Positions 54,503-64,000 of a stretch of 64,000 bases of DNA are shown one piece after another (position 1 is the stretch's first letter; every line of letters starts with the position of its first letter). Origin of the DNA: Enterobacter sp. kpr-6 (GTDB taxonomy: Bacteria; Pseudomonadota; Gammaproteobacteria; Enterobacterales; Enterobacteriaceae); the NCBI RefSeq assembly GCF_900116015.1, contig NZ_FOYH01000006.1, forward strand, positions 1-64,000, read 5' to 3'. The position numbers and the translations under genes are program-made. The notes under the pieces are model-generated. The model was given only the letters and a program-made list of their open reading frames with translations, made no database searches and was not told the origin of the DNA.

Positions 54503-54693
54503 GCCCCCTCACCCCGGCCCTCTCCCCCAGGAGAGGGGGAAAAGCAAGCCCGCGCCCGGCCAGTTCCCTCTCCCTGGGGGAGAGGGGGAAAGGTAAGTCC
54601 GCGCTCGATCGGTTCCCTCTCCCTGGGGGAGAGGAGCAAGTCCGTGCTCGATCGGTTCCCTCTCCTTGGGGGAGAGGGTTAGGGTGAGGGGGA
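54503..54693. repeat. Tandem GC-rich palindromic repeat array (boxC-like)
   Basis: Four copies of a CCCTCTCC...GGGGGAGAGG palindrome begin near 54518, 54566, 54615 and 54658, a period of 43-49 bp. Linkers share TCCGCGCTCGATCGGTT or close variants. Outer arms CCCCTCACCCC and AGGGTGAGGGGGA bound the array. It belongs to the same family as 30558 and 37470. Each unit can fold as a stem, so the array may act as an mRNA barrier after aglB. Confidence 0.8.
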
Positions 54694-54699
54694 CCAGCA

Positions 54700-57635
<2,936 letters not shown>

Positions 57636-57857
57636 TTTTACATCCTCATATAACAACCAGGGTCGGGTTAAAGGTCTTTTTGTAGTGAATGCTGACGGGC
57701 TGAGAATAAATAGTTACGATCCCGGCAACATGACGTGCCGCTGCGATTCGTGATCCTATTCATGGTTTTATTTCGTCCTCTCATGTCTACTTTTTTTAAT
57801 GAAACTGGACCTGTTCAGCCGCGAAGCCCCGCTTAATGTTCACAGAGAGATCTACAG
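57636..57857. promoter_or_regulatory. aglA-yidP divergent spacer
   Basis: A 222-bp spacer that must contain both promoters and the YidP operator. I see no clear consensus hexamer pair or strong dyad that I could defend. Confidence 0.35.
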
Positions 57858-58592
57858 ATGATCTATAAATCCATTGCTGAAAGATTACGCCTGCGACTGA
57901 ATTCATCGGATTACAACGTCGGCAGTCCGTTACCCGGCGAGAAAGTGCTGGCGCAGGAGTTTGGCGTGGCGCGGATGACCATCCGCAAAGCGATTGACCT
58001 GCTGGTTGGCTGGGGATTAGTGGTGCGTCGCCACGGGAGCGGAACCTTTGTCGCCCGCAAGGATGTCCACCACGAAACCACCAACCTCACCGGCTTTGTT
58101 GAGGTGATGCGTCAGCAAGGCAAACATGTTTCCAGTAAAGTGCTGGTGTTTGAACTGATGCCGGCCCCGCCTGCCATCGCCAGTCAGTTGCGCATTCAGA
58201 TTAACGAGCGGATCTATTTCTCACGCCGGGTGCGCTATGTGAACGATAAGCCGCTGATGCTTGAGGACAGCTACATGCCCGTGAAGCTGTTTCGCAACCT
58301 TTCACTGGTGCATCTGGAGGGATCAAAATTTGATTATATTGAGAAGGAGTGCGGGATTACGATCAGCGGCAACTATGAGACCCTGACGCCGGTACTGGCG
58401 GATAAACAGCTCGCCAGCCTGATAAATGTGCCTGAACACACGCCGCTGCTGCGTATTACCTCCCTCTCTTATAGCGACAGCGGCGAGTTTCTGAATTATT
58501 CCGTGATGTTTCGCAATACCAGCGAGTATCAGGTGGATTACCACCTGCACCGCATCCACCCGCAAACCCTGTTAACCCATTCCCCAGAATAG
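57858..58592 (+). CDS. yidP: YidP, GntR/HutC-family regulator
   Basis: A 244-residue regulator with an N-terminal winged helix ([38 protein letters not shown]) and a C-terminal UTRA ligand-binding domain from about residue 85. Divergence from aglAB suggests control by a phosphorylated alpha-glucoside. Its 3' end overlaps the convergent yidE end by 21 bp. Confidence 0.94.
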   Translation: MIYKSIAERLRLRLNSSDYNVGSPLPGEKVLAQEFGVARMTIRKAIDLLVGWGLVVRRHGSGTFVARKDVHHETTNLTGFVEVMRQQGKHVSSKVLVFELMPAPPAIASQLRIQINERIYFSRRVRYVNDKPLMLEDSYMPVKLFRNLSLVHLEGSKFDYIEKECGITISGNYETLTPVLADKQLASLINVPEHTPLLRITSLSYSDSGEFLNYSVMFRNTSEYQVDYHLHRIHPQTLLTHSPE

Positions 58593-60233
58593 GACCGCCA
58601 GCAACTGCGGCGTGATGATGCGCAGGAACATCACCAGCGGGTAAACGGTGGCATAGGAGAGCGCCGCCGCGCCGCTGGTGGCGTGCAGGCCGTTGGCAAA
58701 CGCCAGCGCGGGTGGATCGGTCATTGAACCCGCTAACATGCCGCACAGCGTCAGGTAATTCATCTTCGCGAAAATCCGCGCCAGCAGGCCCACGGTGATG
58801 AGCGGGACAGCGGTAATAAAGACGCCGTAAAGCATCCAGTTAACCCCCTCGCCCTCGGTCAGCGTGGTAATAAAATCCCCGCCTGACTTCAGCCCGACGA
58901 CGGCCAGGAACAGCACGATCCCCAGCTCGCGCAGCGCAAGGTTGGCGCTCGGCGGCATAAACCAGTAGAGCTTCCCGATGCTGCCGATACGCCCCAGAAT
59001 CAGCGCCATGATCAGCGGACCGCCCGCCAGACCCAGTTTTAACGCCACCGGGAAGCCGGGAATAAACAGCGGAATCGAACCCAGCAACACCCCAAGCCCG
59101 ATACCGATAAACACCGGCAGCATCTGCACCTGCTGGAGTTTTTGCTGCGCGTTACCCACTTCCGCAGCCACGGCATCAATCGACGCCTGGCGGCCTACCA
59201 GGTTGAGGATATCGCCAAATTGCAGGCTGGCCTGGCTACTGGCCACCAGTTCCACGCCCGCGCGGTTGAGCCGGGAGATCACCACGTCATAGCGCTGCTT
59301 GAAGTGCAGATCCTGGATTTTTTTACCCAGCACTTTTTCATTGGTCACTACCACGCGCTCAACGTGTAAATCCGTACCGCGCGTGGAAAGCGAGGTATCA
59401 ACTTCTCTGCCGATGACCACCAGCGCGTTGCGTAAATCGGCCTCCTGGCCGACCAGATGCAGCAGATCCCCCTGCATAATCAGCGTGGAGGGCGCGGGCA
59501 CCATCAGCGTCTCTTCACGCTTTAAGCGCGAGCAAATGATGGTATCGCTGTTCAGGATCGGCACATCCTGAATCGCCATGCCATTCAGGTTCGGGTTTTC
59601 AACGCGGATATTGATGGTTTTAAGCAGGCTGTGGCCGTTACCGGAATGCAGATCGTGCTGCTGTGCTTCGCTGTCGACATTGATGCGAAACACCATGCGG
59701 ATAAGCCACATCGTCAGCAAAATTCCGCAGATACCGAACGGATAGGCCATGGCATAGCTCATACCCATTTGATCGACCATCTCTCCGGGCGTGCCTAAAT
59801 CCCGCAGGATTTGCTGCCCGGCACCGAGCGCGGGCGTGTTGGTCACCGCGCCGGAGAAAATCCCCAGCACGATAGGGAGCGGAATCGCGAAAAACTTATG
59901 TAGCAGCGTGGTGACAAGGCCGCCCAGGATGACGATCAGAATGGCAAACAGATTGAGGCGTAAACCCGATACCCTGAGCGAAGCGAAAAACCCCGGCCCC
60001 ACCTGAATCCCAATTGTGTAAACAAACAGGATCAGGCCAAACTCCTGCATTACATGCAGCATCGCGCTGTTAAGGCCGATGCCCGCCTGATCGACAAAGT
60101 GCCCGACAATAATCCCGCCAAACAGCACCCCTCCGATGCCAAAACCCACGCCACGGATTTTTATATTGCCTATCCATAAACCCACAACCGCAACCAGCGC
60201 CATAATACTCACGGTTAACGCTATTTCACTCAT
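58572..60233 (-). CDS. yidE: YidE, putative transporter with RCK_C domains
   Basis: A 553-residue inner-membrane protein of the aspartate:alanine exchanger (AAE) family. Two membrane blocks, at about 5-190 and 380-553, flank a cytoplasmic pair of RCK_C (TrkA-C) domains. It is nearly identical to K-12 YidE ([34 protein letters not shown]). The frame extends 27 codons upstream, but the ATG at 60233 is the K-12 start. Substrate unknown. Confidence 0.95.
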   Translation of the reverse strand: MSEIALTVSIMALVAVVGLWIGNIKIRGVGFGIGGVLFGGIIVGHFVDQAGIGLNSAMLHVMQEFGLILFVYTIGIQVGPGFFASLRVSGLRLNLFAILIVILGGLVTTLLHKFFAIPLPIVLGIFSGAVTNTPALGAGQQILRDLGTPGEMVDQMGMSYAMAYPFGICGILLTMWLIRMVFRINVDSEAQQHDLHSGNGHSLLKTINIRVENPNLNGMAIQDVPILNSDTIICSRLKREETLMVPAPSTLIMQGDLLHLVGQEADLRNALVVIGREVDTSLSTRGTDLHVERVVVTNEKVLGKKIQDLHFKQRYDVVISRLNRAGVELVASSQASLQFGDILNLVGRQASIDAVAAEVGNAQQKLQQVQMLPVFIGIGLGVLLGSIPLFIPGFPVALKLGLAGGPLIMALILGRIGSIGKLYWFMPPSANLALRELGIVLFLAVVGLKSGGDFITTLTEGEGVNWMLYGVFITAVPLITVGLLARIFAKMNYLTLCGMLAGSMTDPPALAFANGLHATSGAAALSYATVYPLVMFLRIITPQLLAVLFWGMG

Positions 60234-60375
60234 GACGGGATCCTTGTGAATAACACTATTTTCTTTGCGGATTTTGTCAGAGCGCCAGTGGGTTGTATGG
60301 GGGATGGCGCACAAAAAAGCCGCGCCGGGGCGTGTATAACCATGCCTGGTTTGTATGGCTTAATACGGAGATGAA

Positions 60376-60801
60376 ATGCGCCAGCGAATAATAGTCTGCC
60401 CTGTCATTCAGAATGAGGGTGAATACCTGCTCTGTAAAATGGCCGCCGATCGCGGTGTCTTCCCGGGCCAGTGGGCTTTGTCGGGAGGTGGAATGGAGCC
60501 GGGAGAAACAATGGAAGAGGCGCTCAGGCGGGAGATTAGAGAAGAACTGGGTGAGGAACTCGACATTACAGAAGTGAAGCCCTGGGCTTTTCGTGATGAC
60601 GTGCGAATGAAAACCTATGCGGATGGCACCACGGAAGAGATTTATATGATTTATCTCATCTTTGACTGCGTAAGCGCTAACCGCGCCATCACCTTCAACG
60701 AAGAGTTTCAGGAGGTTATCTGGGTATCACCGGAAGCGATGAAAGAGATGGATCTGAATGAGGCAACGCGCATTACCTTTGCTGAAAAAGGCTTCCTGTA
60801 A
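60376..60801 (+). CDS. nudI: NudI, Nudix nucleoside triphosphatase
   Basis: A 141-residue Nudix hydrolase; the E. coli enzyme prefers pyrimidine deoxynucleoside triphosphates such as dUTP and dTTP. The Nudix box G-x5-E-x7-REUxEExGU is complete in [25 protein letters not shown] (residues about 38-62). In K-12 nudI lies elsewhere, so its place between yidE and ibpB is a lineage difference. Confidence 0.92.
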   Translation: MRQRIIVCPVIQNEGEYLLCKMAADRGVFPGQWALSGGGMEPGETMEEALRREIREELGEELDITEVKPWAFRDDVRMKTYADGTTEEIYMIYLIFDCVSANRAITFNEEFQEVIWVSPEAMKEMDLNEATRITFAEKGFL

Positions 60802-60823
60802 CGCACCCCGCCGCCTGGCAAAC

Positions 60824-60850
60824 AAAAAAGGCGTCTTTCGACGCCTTTTT
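60824..60850. terminator. Bidirectional terminator between nudI and ibpB
   Basis: AAGGCGTC and GACGCCTT form an 8-bp stem with a TTTC loop, flanked by AAAA on the left and TTT on the right, so it can end both convergent transcripts. Confidence 0.88.
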
Positions 60851-60863
60851 CATGGATAACCGA

Positions 60864-61292
60864 TTAGCTGTTTAACGCCGGGCGTTCGCTGATGGCGATG
60901 CGCTGCGGGGCGATGGCTTCTGGCACGTTGCGGGTGATATCAATATGCAGCAGGCCATTGGTAAAGGTCGCGCCGTCGATCTCCATGTGCTCTGCCAGCG
61001 TAAAGCTCAGGCTGAACGGTTGGATCACCAGCCCTTTATGCAGGTATGAAGGCTCGTTGGCCGGTTTTTCCGGGGTGCCCTTCACCGTCAGGCGCGTGCC
61101 TTCAAGCTGGATATCCAGATCGTCCTGACGAAAACCCGCCAGCGCAAGGGTGATGCGGTAGTGGTTATCGTCGCTTTTTTCGATGTTATACGGCGGGAAC
61201 GCCTGGCCTTCACCGGCGTTTTGCAGCGTATTCGCCAGTTTGTCAAAACCGATCCACTGACGCAGTAATGGGGATAAATCGTAGTTACGCAT
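60864..61292 (-). CDS. ibpB: IbpB, small heat-shock chaperone
   Basis: A 142-residue alpha-crystallin-type chaperone, cytoplasmic, that holds aggregating proteins for DnaK and ClpB together with IbpA. The domain starts at [21 protein letters not shown], and the C-terminal binding tail contains [11 protein letters not shown]. The open frame extends far upstream, but the ATG at 61292 ([16 protein letters not shown]) has AAGGAG and matches K-12. Confidence 0.97.
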   Translation of the reverse strand: MRNYDLSPLLRQWIGFDKLANTLQNAGEGQAFPPYNIEKSDDNHYRITLALAGFRQDDLDIQLEGTRLTVKGTPEKPANEPSYLHKGLVIQPFSLSFTLAEHMEIDGATFTNGLLHIDITRNVPEAIAPQRIAISERPALNS

Positions 61293-61386
61293 GGTGTTTC
61301 TCCTTCTTTGAAGCAAGAAATGAACGTGTTGATGCTCCCTGACGGCGAGCAAGGTTAAGGTTGGGCCGCCTGTGCGACCCAGGAAA
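61293..61386 (-). promoter_or_regulatory. ibpA-ibpB spacer with ROSE-like thermometer
   Basis: On the minus strand TTTCTTGCTTCAAAGAAGGAGAAA just before ibpB (61300-61323 region) can fold so that TTTCTTGCTTC shields the AAGGAG ribosome-binding site. This is the pattern of heat-labile ROSE elements and agrees with thermal control of E. coli ibpB. Confidence 0.6.
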
Positions 61387-61800
61387 TCAGTTAATTTCGA
61401 TACGGCGCGGTTTGTTCGCTTCCGGAATAACGCGCTCAAGATCGATGTACAGCAGGCCATTGACCAGATTTGCGCCGCGAATGTGGATATTTTCGGCTAA
61501 CTGGAATTTGCGCTCGAAATTGCGTTCGGCGATGCCCTGGTAGAGATAGGTACGCTCTTTTTGCTCAGCCGTGTGGGAACCCTTCACCACCAGCAGGTTA
61601 TCCTGCGCGGTGATCTCCAGTTCGCTTTCAGCAAAACCGGCGACGGCAATGGCGATGCGGTAATGGTTTTCATCCACCAGTTCAACGTTATACGGAGGGT
61701 AGCCGCCGTTACTTTGGCTTTGGTTGTTTTCTAACAGGTTGAACAGGCGGTCAAAACCAATGGCAGAACGATACAGCGGAGAAAGATCGAAATTACGCAT
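61387..61800 (-). CDS. ibpA: IbpA, small heat-shock chaperone
   Basis: A 137-residue alpha-crystallin-type chaperone, nearly identical to K-12 IbpA ([42 protein letters not shown]-terminal PRRIEIN). In E. coli it also represses translation of its own mRNA. An upstream ATG (61842) would add 14 codons over the ribosome-binding region, so 61800 is the start. A sigma-32 promoter lies upstream. Confidence 0.97.
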   Translation of the reverse strand: MRNFDLSPLYRSAIGFDRLFNLLENNQSQSNGGYPPYNVELVDENHYRIAIAVAGFAESELEITAQDNLLVVKGSHTAEQKERTYLYQGIAERNFERKFQLAENIHIRGANLVNGLLYIDLERVIPEANKPRRIEIN

Positions 61801-61912
61801 GCTACAAGCTCCTGAAATCAGCGAGATTCTTAAGCCTTCCACGCGGGACAGGCCGTTTAATCAGACGTTGTGCCCTGAACACCCCGCAGGCATGTTCTTC
61901 TTCGGACACGTT
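61801..61912 (-). promoter_or_regulatory. ibpA 5' leader, probable ROSE RNA thermometer
   Basis: The leader of about 110 nt between the sigma-32 promoter and ibpA ends in CAGGAGCTTGTAGC-ATG. E. coli ibpA has a multi-stem ROSE element of similar length here that melts on heat shock. I can see the AGGAG and possible complementary stretches, but cannot verify the full fold by eye. Confidence 0.5.
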
Positions 61913-61913
61913 C

Positions 61914-61944
61914 ATAAAATGGGTGCGGTGCAATTTTTTTCAAG
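61914..61944 (-). promoter_or_regulatory. Sigma-32 promoter of ibpAB
   Basis: On the minus strand there is CTTGAAA (61938-61944), a 14-bp spacer and CCCATTTTAT (61914-61923). This is close to the heat-shock consensus CTTGAAA-N13-15-CCCCATNT and to the E. coli ibpA promoter. Confidence 0.88.
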
Positions 61945-62109
61945 AGCGCTTGTCTGACTTTTTTTGCACTTTCCCCGCTATTGCATAGACTGGGATGACA
62001 GCACGCATTGTTAAATTGCGATTGCCGCCACAGAGCGGTGCACCAGCGCTATTCTTTTCTCTACAGGGTCGCTATAAGCGTTACAGCCAATCACAATGAT
62101 TACATCATC

Positions 62110-62439
62110 ATGAAAAATGTTCTGTTAAAGCTGGTTTTATTGGGCGGGATGCTCTCAATGAGCGGATGCTCAAGCGTCATGTCGCACACGGGCGGCAAAG
62201 AGGGGACGTACCCCGGCACGCGCGCCAGCTCAACGATGCTGGGCGATGACGATACCAGTCTGGGTATGAAATCGCTGGTGGCACTGGATATGCCTTTTAC
62301 CGCGCTGGTGGATACGCTGCTGCTGCCGTGGGATATGTTCCGCACCGACAGCTCCATCAAATCGCGCGTGGAGAAAAGCGAGCAGGCGAATCTGGCGACT
62401 AATTCCGTGATCCCGCCTGCGCGAATGCCTTCCCCCTGA
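62110..62439 (+). CDS. yidQ: YidQ, DUF1375 predicted lipoprotein
   Basis: A 109-residue protein with a signal peptide (MKNVLLKLVLLGGMLSMSGC) whose cysteine, Cys20, is a likely lipidation site, though Met at -3 is atypical. The mature part (SSVMSHTGGKEGTYPGTRAS) matches K-12 YidQ. An upstream start at 62008 would hide the signal, so 62110 is used. It ends directly against the convergent yidR stop. Function unknown. Confidence 0.9.
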   Translation: MKNVLLKLVLLGGMLSMSGCSSVMSHTGGKEGTYPGTRASSTMLGDDDTSLGMKSLVALDMPFTALVDTLLLPWDMFRTDSSIKSRVEKSEQANLATNSVIPPARMPSP

Positions 62440-63666
62440 TTACAGGCCGGTTTCCGTCATCCATAGCTGGCGGTAACCCTGCGTTTCGGCCATCCAGGCG
62501 ATGTTTTTCCCGTCCGGTGAGAAAACCACCGCATCCGCGCTGGGCGGATTATCCTGATCGGGCGTCAAAAAGGTGATGTCGCCGCTCTGCGCATCGGCCA
62601 GCGCAATACGATTTTCCAGCACAAACCCTAACGCTTTTCCTGAAGGATGCCAGTTAAACGCCGACTGGATGCCCGTGCCGCTGCGGGTTAACTGGCGCGG
62701 TTCGCCGCCGTCAGGGGAAATAAGCCACAGCTGGACCACGCCCTTCTCATCACGCATCAAAAAAGCGATCTCCGTTGCCTGCGGATGGCTGCGTACCCAG
62801 TGACGCGGCACGTTCACCAGTCCCGGAAACGCGCGGTCATGGGTAAAGGTGAGCCGTTTTTGCACCACGCCTGCGGGCGGGGCGGGCATCAGCGCGTCGG
62901 TTCCTGCCAGCGGCGCGTCACCCGGCTGCTTCCAGGCCTGCGCTGTTTTTGGCAGATCGACAATAAACAGTTCCGGCACTTTCTCGCCGCTTTCGGAAAG
63001 CGTATCGCCAATAAACGCCAGTTTGTCGTTGCCGACCCAGCCCTCTTCATAGGCGCGGTTGATCTCATCGCTGCCTGGCGTCGGCTGCGGCGTGGTGCGA
63101 CTCACCAGCACGCACCAGTGCGAACCGGCGTATTCACGCGGATGTGAGCCGCCCGGCGTCACCGGGCCAAAAGGAGCAGCCACGCCGACATTGCGTAAAT
63201 CCAGTCGCGCGTCGCGTTCGTGCAGGACATGATCGTTATAGGTAAAACTGACGTACTCCCCGTTGGGGCTGAACACATGCACATGGCTGCCGCCGCGCAG
63301 CGCGCCCGGCGTATAGGGCGCGGTAATATCCATCGCATCCAGATTACGGGTCTTCCCGCCTTCGCTCACCACGCCGCGACGATGGTGAAAGTCGTAGTGC
63401 CAGGCGTCATCCGGGTTCTCCGGGCCATGAATAAAGACATATTTTTCCGCCTTGGGGCTGACGGTCACTACGCCCACGTGCGCGCCCTGGGTTGCGGTGT
63501 AAATCACGTCGATCTCGCCGGTTTGCACATTCACCCGCTCAATGGTCTGGCTGGTAAATGACGCACCGGACGGGCGCACGTCAAACGCCAGCCACTGGCT
63601 GTCCGGGGTCCAGGTGTTGATATTGGTGAGTTGATGATGACGGGGGGCAAAGGTGAGTTGTTTCAT
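62440..63666 (-). CDS. yidR: YidR, DUF3748 beta-propeller protein
   Basis: A 408-residue protein with repeated TolB/PD40-like blades (WTPDSQWLAFDVRPSGA; VFSPNGEYVSFTYNDH; VFSPDGKNIAWMAE), predicting a beta-propeller. It lacks an obvious signal peptide. Orthologue of K-12 YidR (415 residues). The propeller fold recalls oligogalacturonate lyases (PL22), but I see no evidence for that activity. Function unknown. Confidence 0.92.
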   Translation of the reverse strand: MKQLTFAPRHHQLTNINTWTPDSQWLAFDVRPSGASFTSQTIERVNVQTGEIDVIYTATQGAHVGVVTVSPKAEKYVFIHGPENPDDAWHYDFHHRRGVVSEGGKTRNLDAMDITAPYTPGALRGGSHVHVFSPNGEYVSFTYNDHVLHERDARLDLRNVGVAAPFGPVTPGGSHPREYAGSHWCVLVSRTTPQPTPGSDEINRAYEEGWVGNDKLAFIGDTLSESGEKVPELFIVDLPKTAQAWKQPGDAPLAGTDALMPAPPAGVVQKRLTFTHDRAFPGLVNVPRHWVRSHPQATEIAFLMRDEKGVVQLWLISPDGGEPRQLTRSGTGIQSAFNWHPSGKALGFVLENRIALADAQSGDITFLTPDQDNPPSADAVVFSPDGKNIAWMAETQGYRQLWMTETGL

Positions 63667-63672
63667 GAAAAG

Positions 63673-63700
63673 ACCCTGAAGCGCTGTTTCGCTTCAGGGT
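63673..63700 (-). terminator. dgoT terminator
   Basis: ACCCTGAAGCG and CGCTTCAGGGT form an 11-bp perfect stem with a 6-base loop, followed on the minus strand by CTTTT. It lies between dgoT and the yidR start. Confidence 0.85.
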
Positions 63701-63716
63701 AGCGTAAGAGCGGGCG

Positions 63717-64000
63717 TTAGCCTACGCGTTTAACGTCGCCCACCAGCAGGATGTAAGAGAGCGCGCCGATGAGTGCCACGACGGAGATATAAATCAGCGC
63801 CGGGCCGAAGCCGTAATCCTGTGCCAGGTAGCCGATCACCAGCGGGACGGTAATGCCGCCCAGCCCGCCGACAAAGTTAAACACGCCGCCGGTCAGACCA
63901 ATCAGGCGCATCGGAGCCAGCGAGGAGACCAGCGACCAGGTGATCGACGCAAAACCGTTACCGAAGAACGCGACAGCCATCAGCACCATAATCCACAGCG
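63717..64000 (-). CDS. dgoT: DgoT, D-galactonate transporter (C-terminal part)
   Basis: The last 93 or so residues of an MFS anion:cation symporter, cut by the window edge. The sequence ([45 protein letters not shown]) is close to the C-terminus of K-12 DgoT. The frame is open to the end of the window. It imports D-galactonate in E. coli and is normally the last gene of the dgo operon. Confidence 0.88.
   Translation of the reverse strand, partial: LWIMVLMAVAFFGNGFASITWSLVSSLAPMRLIGLTGGVFNFVGGLGGITVPLVIGYLAQDYGFGPALIYISVVALIGALSYILLVGDVKRVG

Noticed and set aside
54503-54693. The regularly spaced repeats at first suggested a CRISPR array.
   Set aside because: The units are GC-rich palindromes whose linkers are also repeated, not unique spacers, and no cas genes are nearby.

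Overview
The window is chromosomal DNA around the replication origin of a member of the Enterobacteriaceae close to Enterobacter or Lelliottia. Gene content, protein lengths and local order (rrn leader-yieP-hsrA-rbs-kup-ravA-viaA-asnA-asnC-mioC-oriC-mnmG-rsmG-atp-glmUS-pst-phoU) match E. coli K-12. A PL9 pectate lyase, a deoQKPX deoxyribose cluster, an intact aglAB alpha-glucoside operon and an orphan dsdA point away from Escherichia. The genus is an inference; 16S itself lies just outside the left edge.

Layout. 1-360: the minus-strand 16S leader, with boxA and promoters P2 and P1. 487-2589: yieP and hsrA. 2586-8409: the ribose operon rbsDACBKR with two RbsR operators. 8623-14648: kup, ravA-viaA and asnA. 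14799-18784: asnC, mioC, oriC, mnmG and rsmG. 19398-26286: the complete F1Fo ATP synthase operon atpIBEFHAGDC. 26287-29180: an intergenic region with two perfect CRP cores, a KdgR-like box and an undescribed 23-codon ORF, then a pectate lyase gene with its own two KdgR-like boxes. 29181-32597: glmU-glmS and an empty attTn7. 32781-37465: the Pho regulon operon pstSCAB-phoU. 37591-40252: yieH, adeP and yicN. 40319-44580: deoXPK with divergent deoQ. 44583-46764: ilvNB with its leader peptide. 46905-50001: an accessory stretch with a Fic protein, small ORFs, an unknown membrane protein and the tisB/istR-1 type I toxin-antitoxin locus. 50118-54416: an EamA transporter, emrD, dsdA and yidGH. 54503-54693: a tandem palindromic repeat array. 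54700-63666: aglBA, yidP, yidE, nudI, ibpAB, yidQ and yidR. 63717 to the end: the C-terminal part of dgoT.

Relative to K-12, the block from yicN through dgoT is inverted with respect to the atp-pst side, and the junction lies between adeP and yicN. Many units feed sugar and nucleoside salvage (rbs, deo, adeP, aglAB, glmUS) or energy and phosphate homeostasis (atp, pst). Most genes are ordinary core genes. The best candidates for something undescribed are the CRP/KdgR-flanked short gene at 26363-26560 and the unknown genes between ilvB and tisB (48143-49450).
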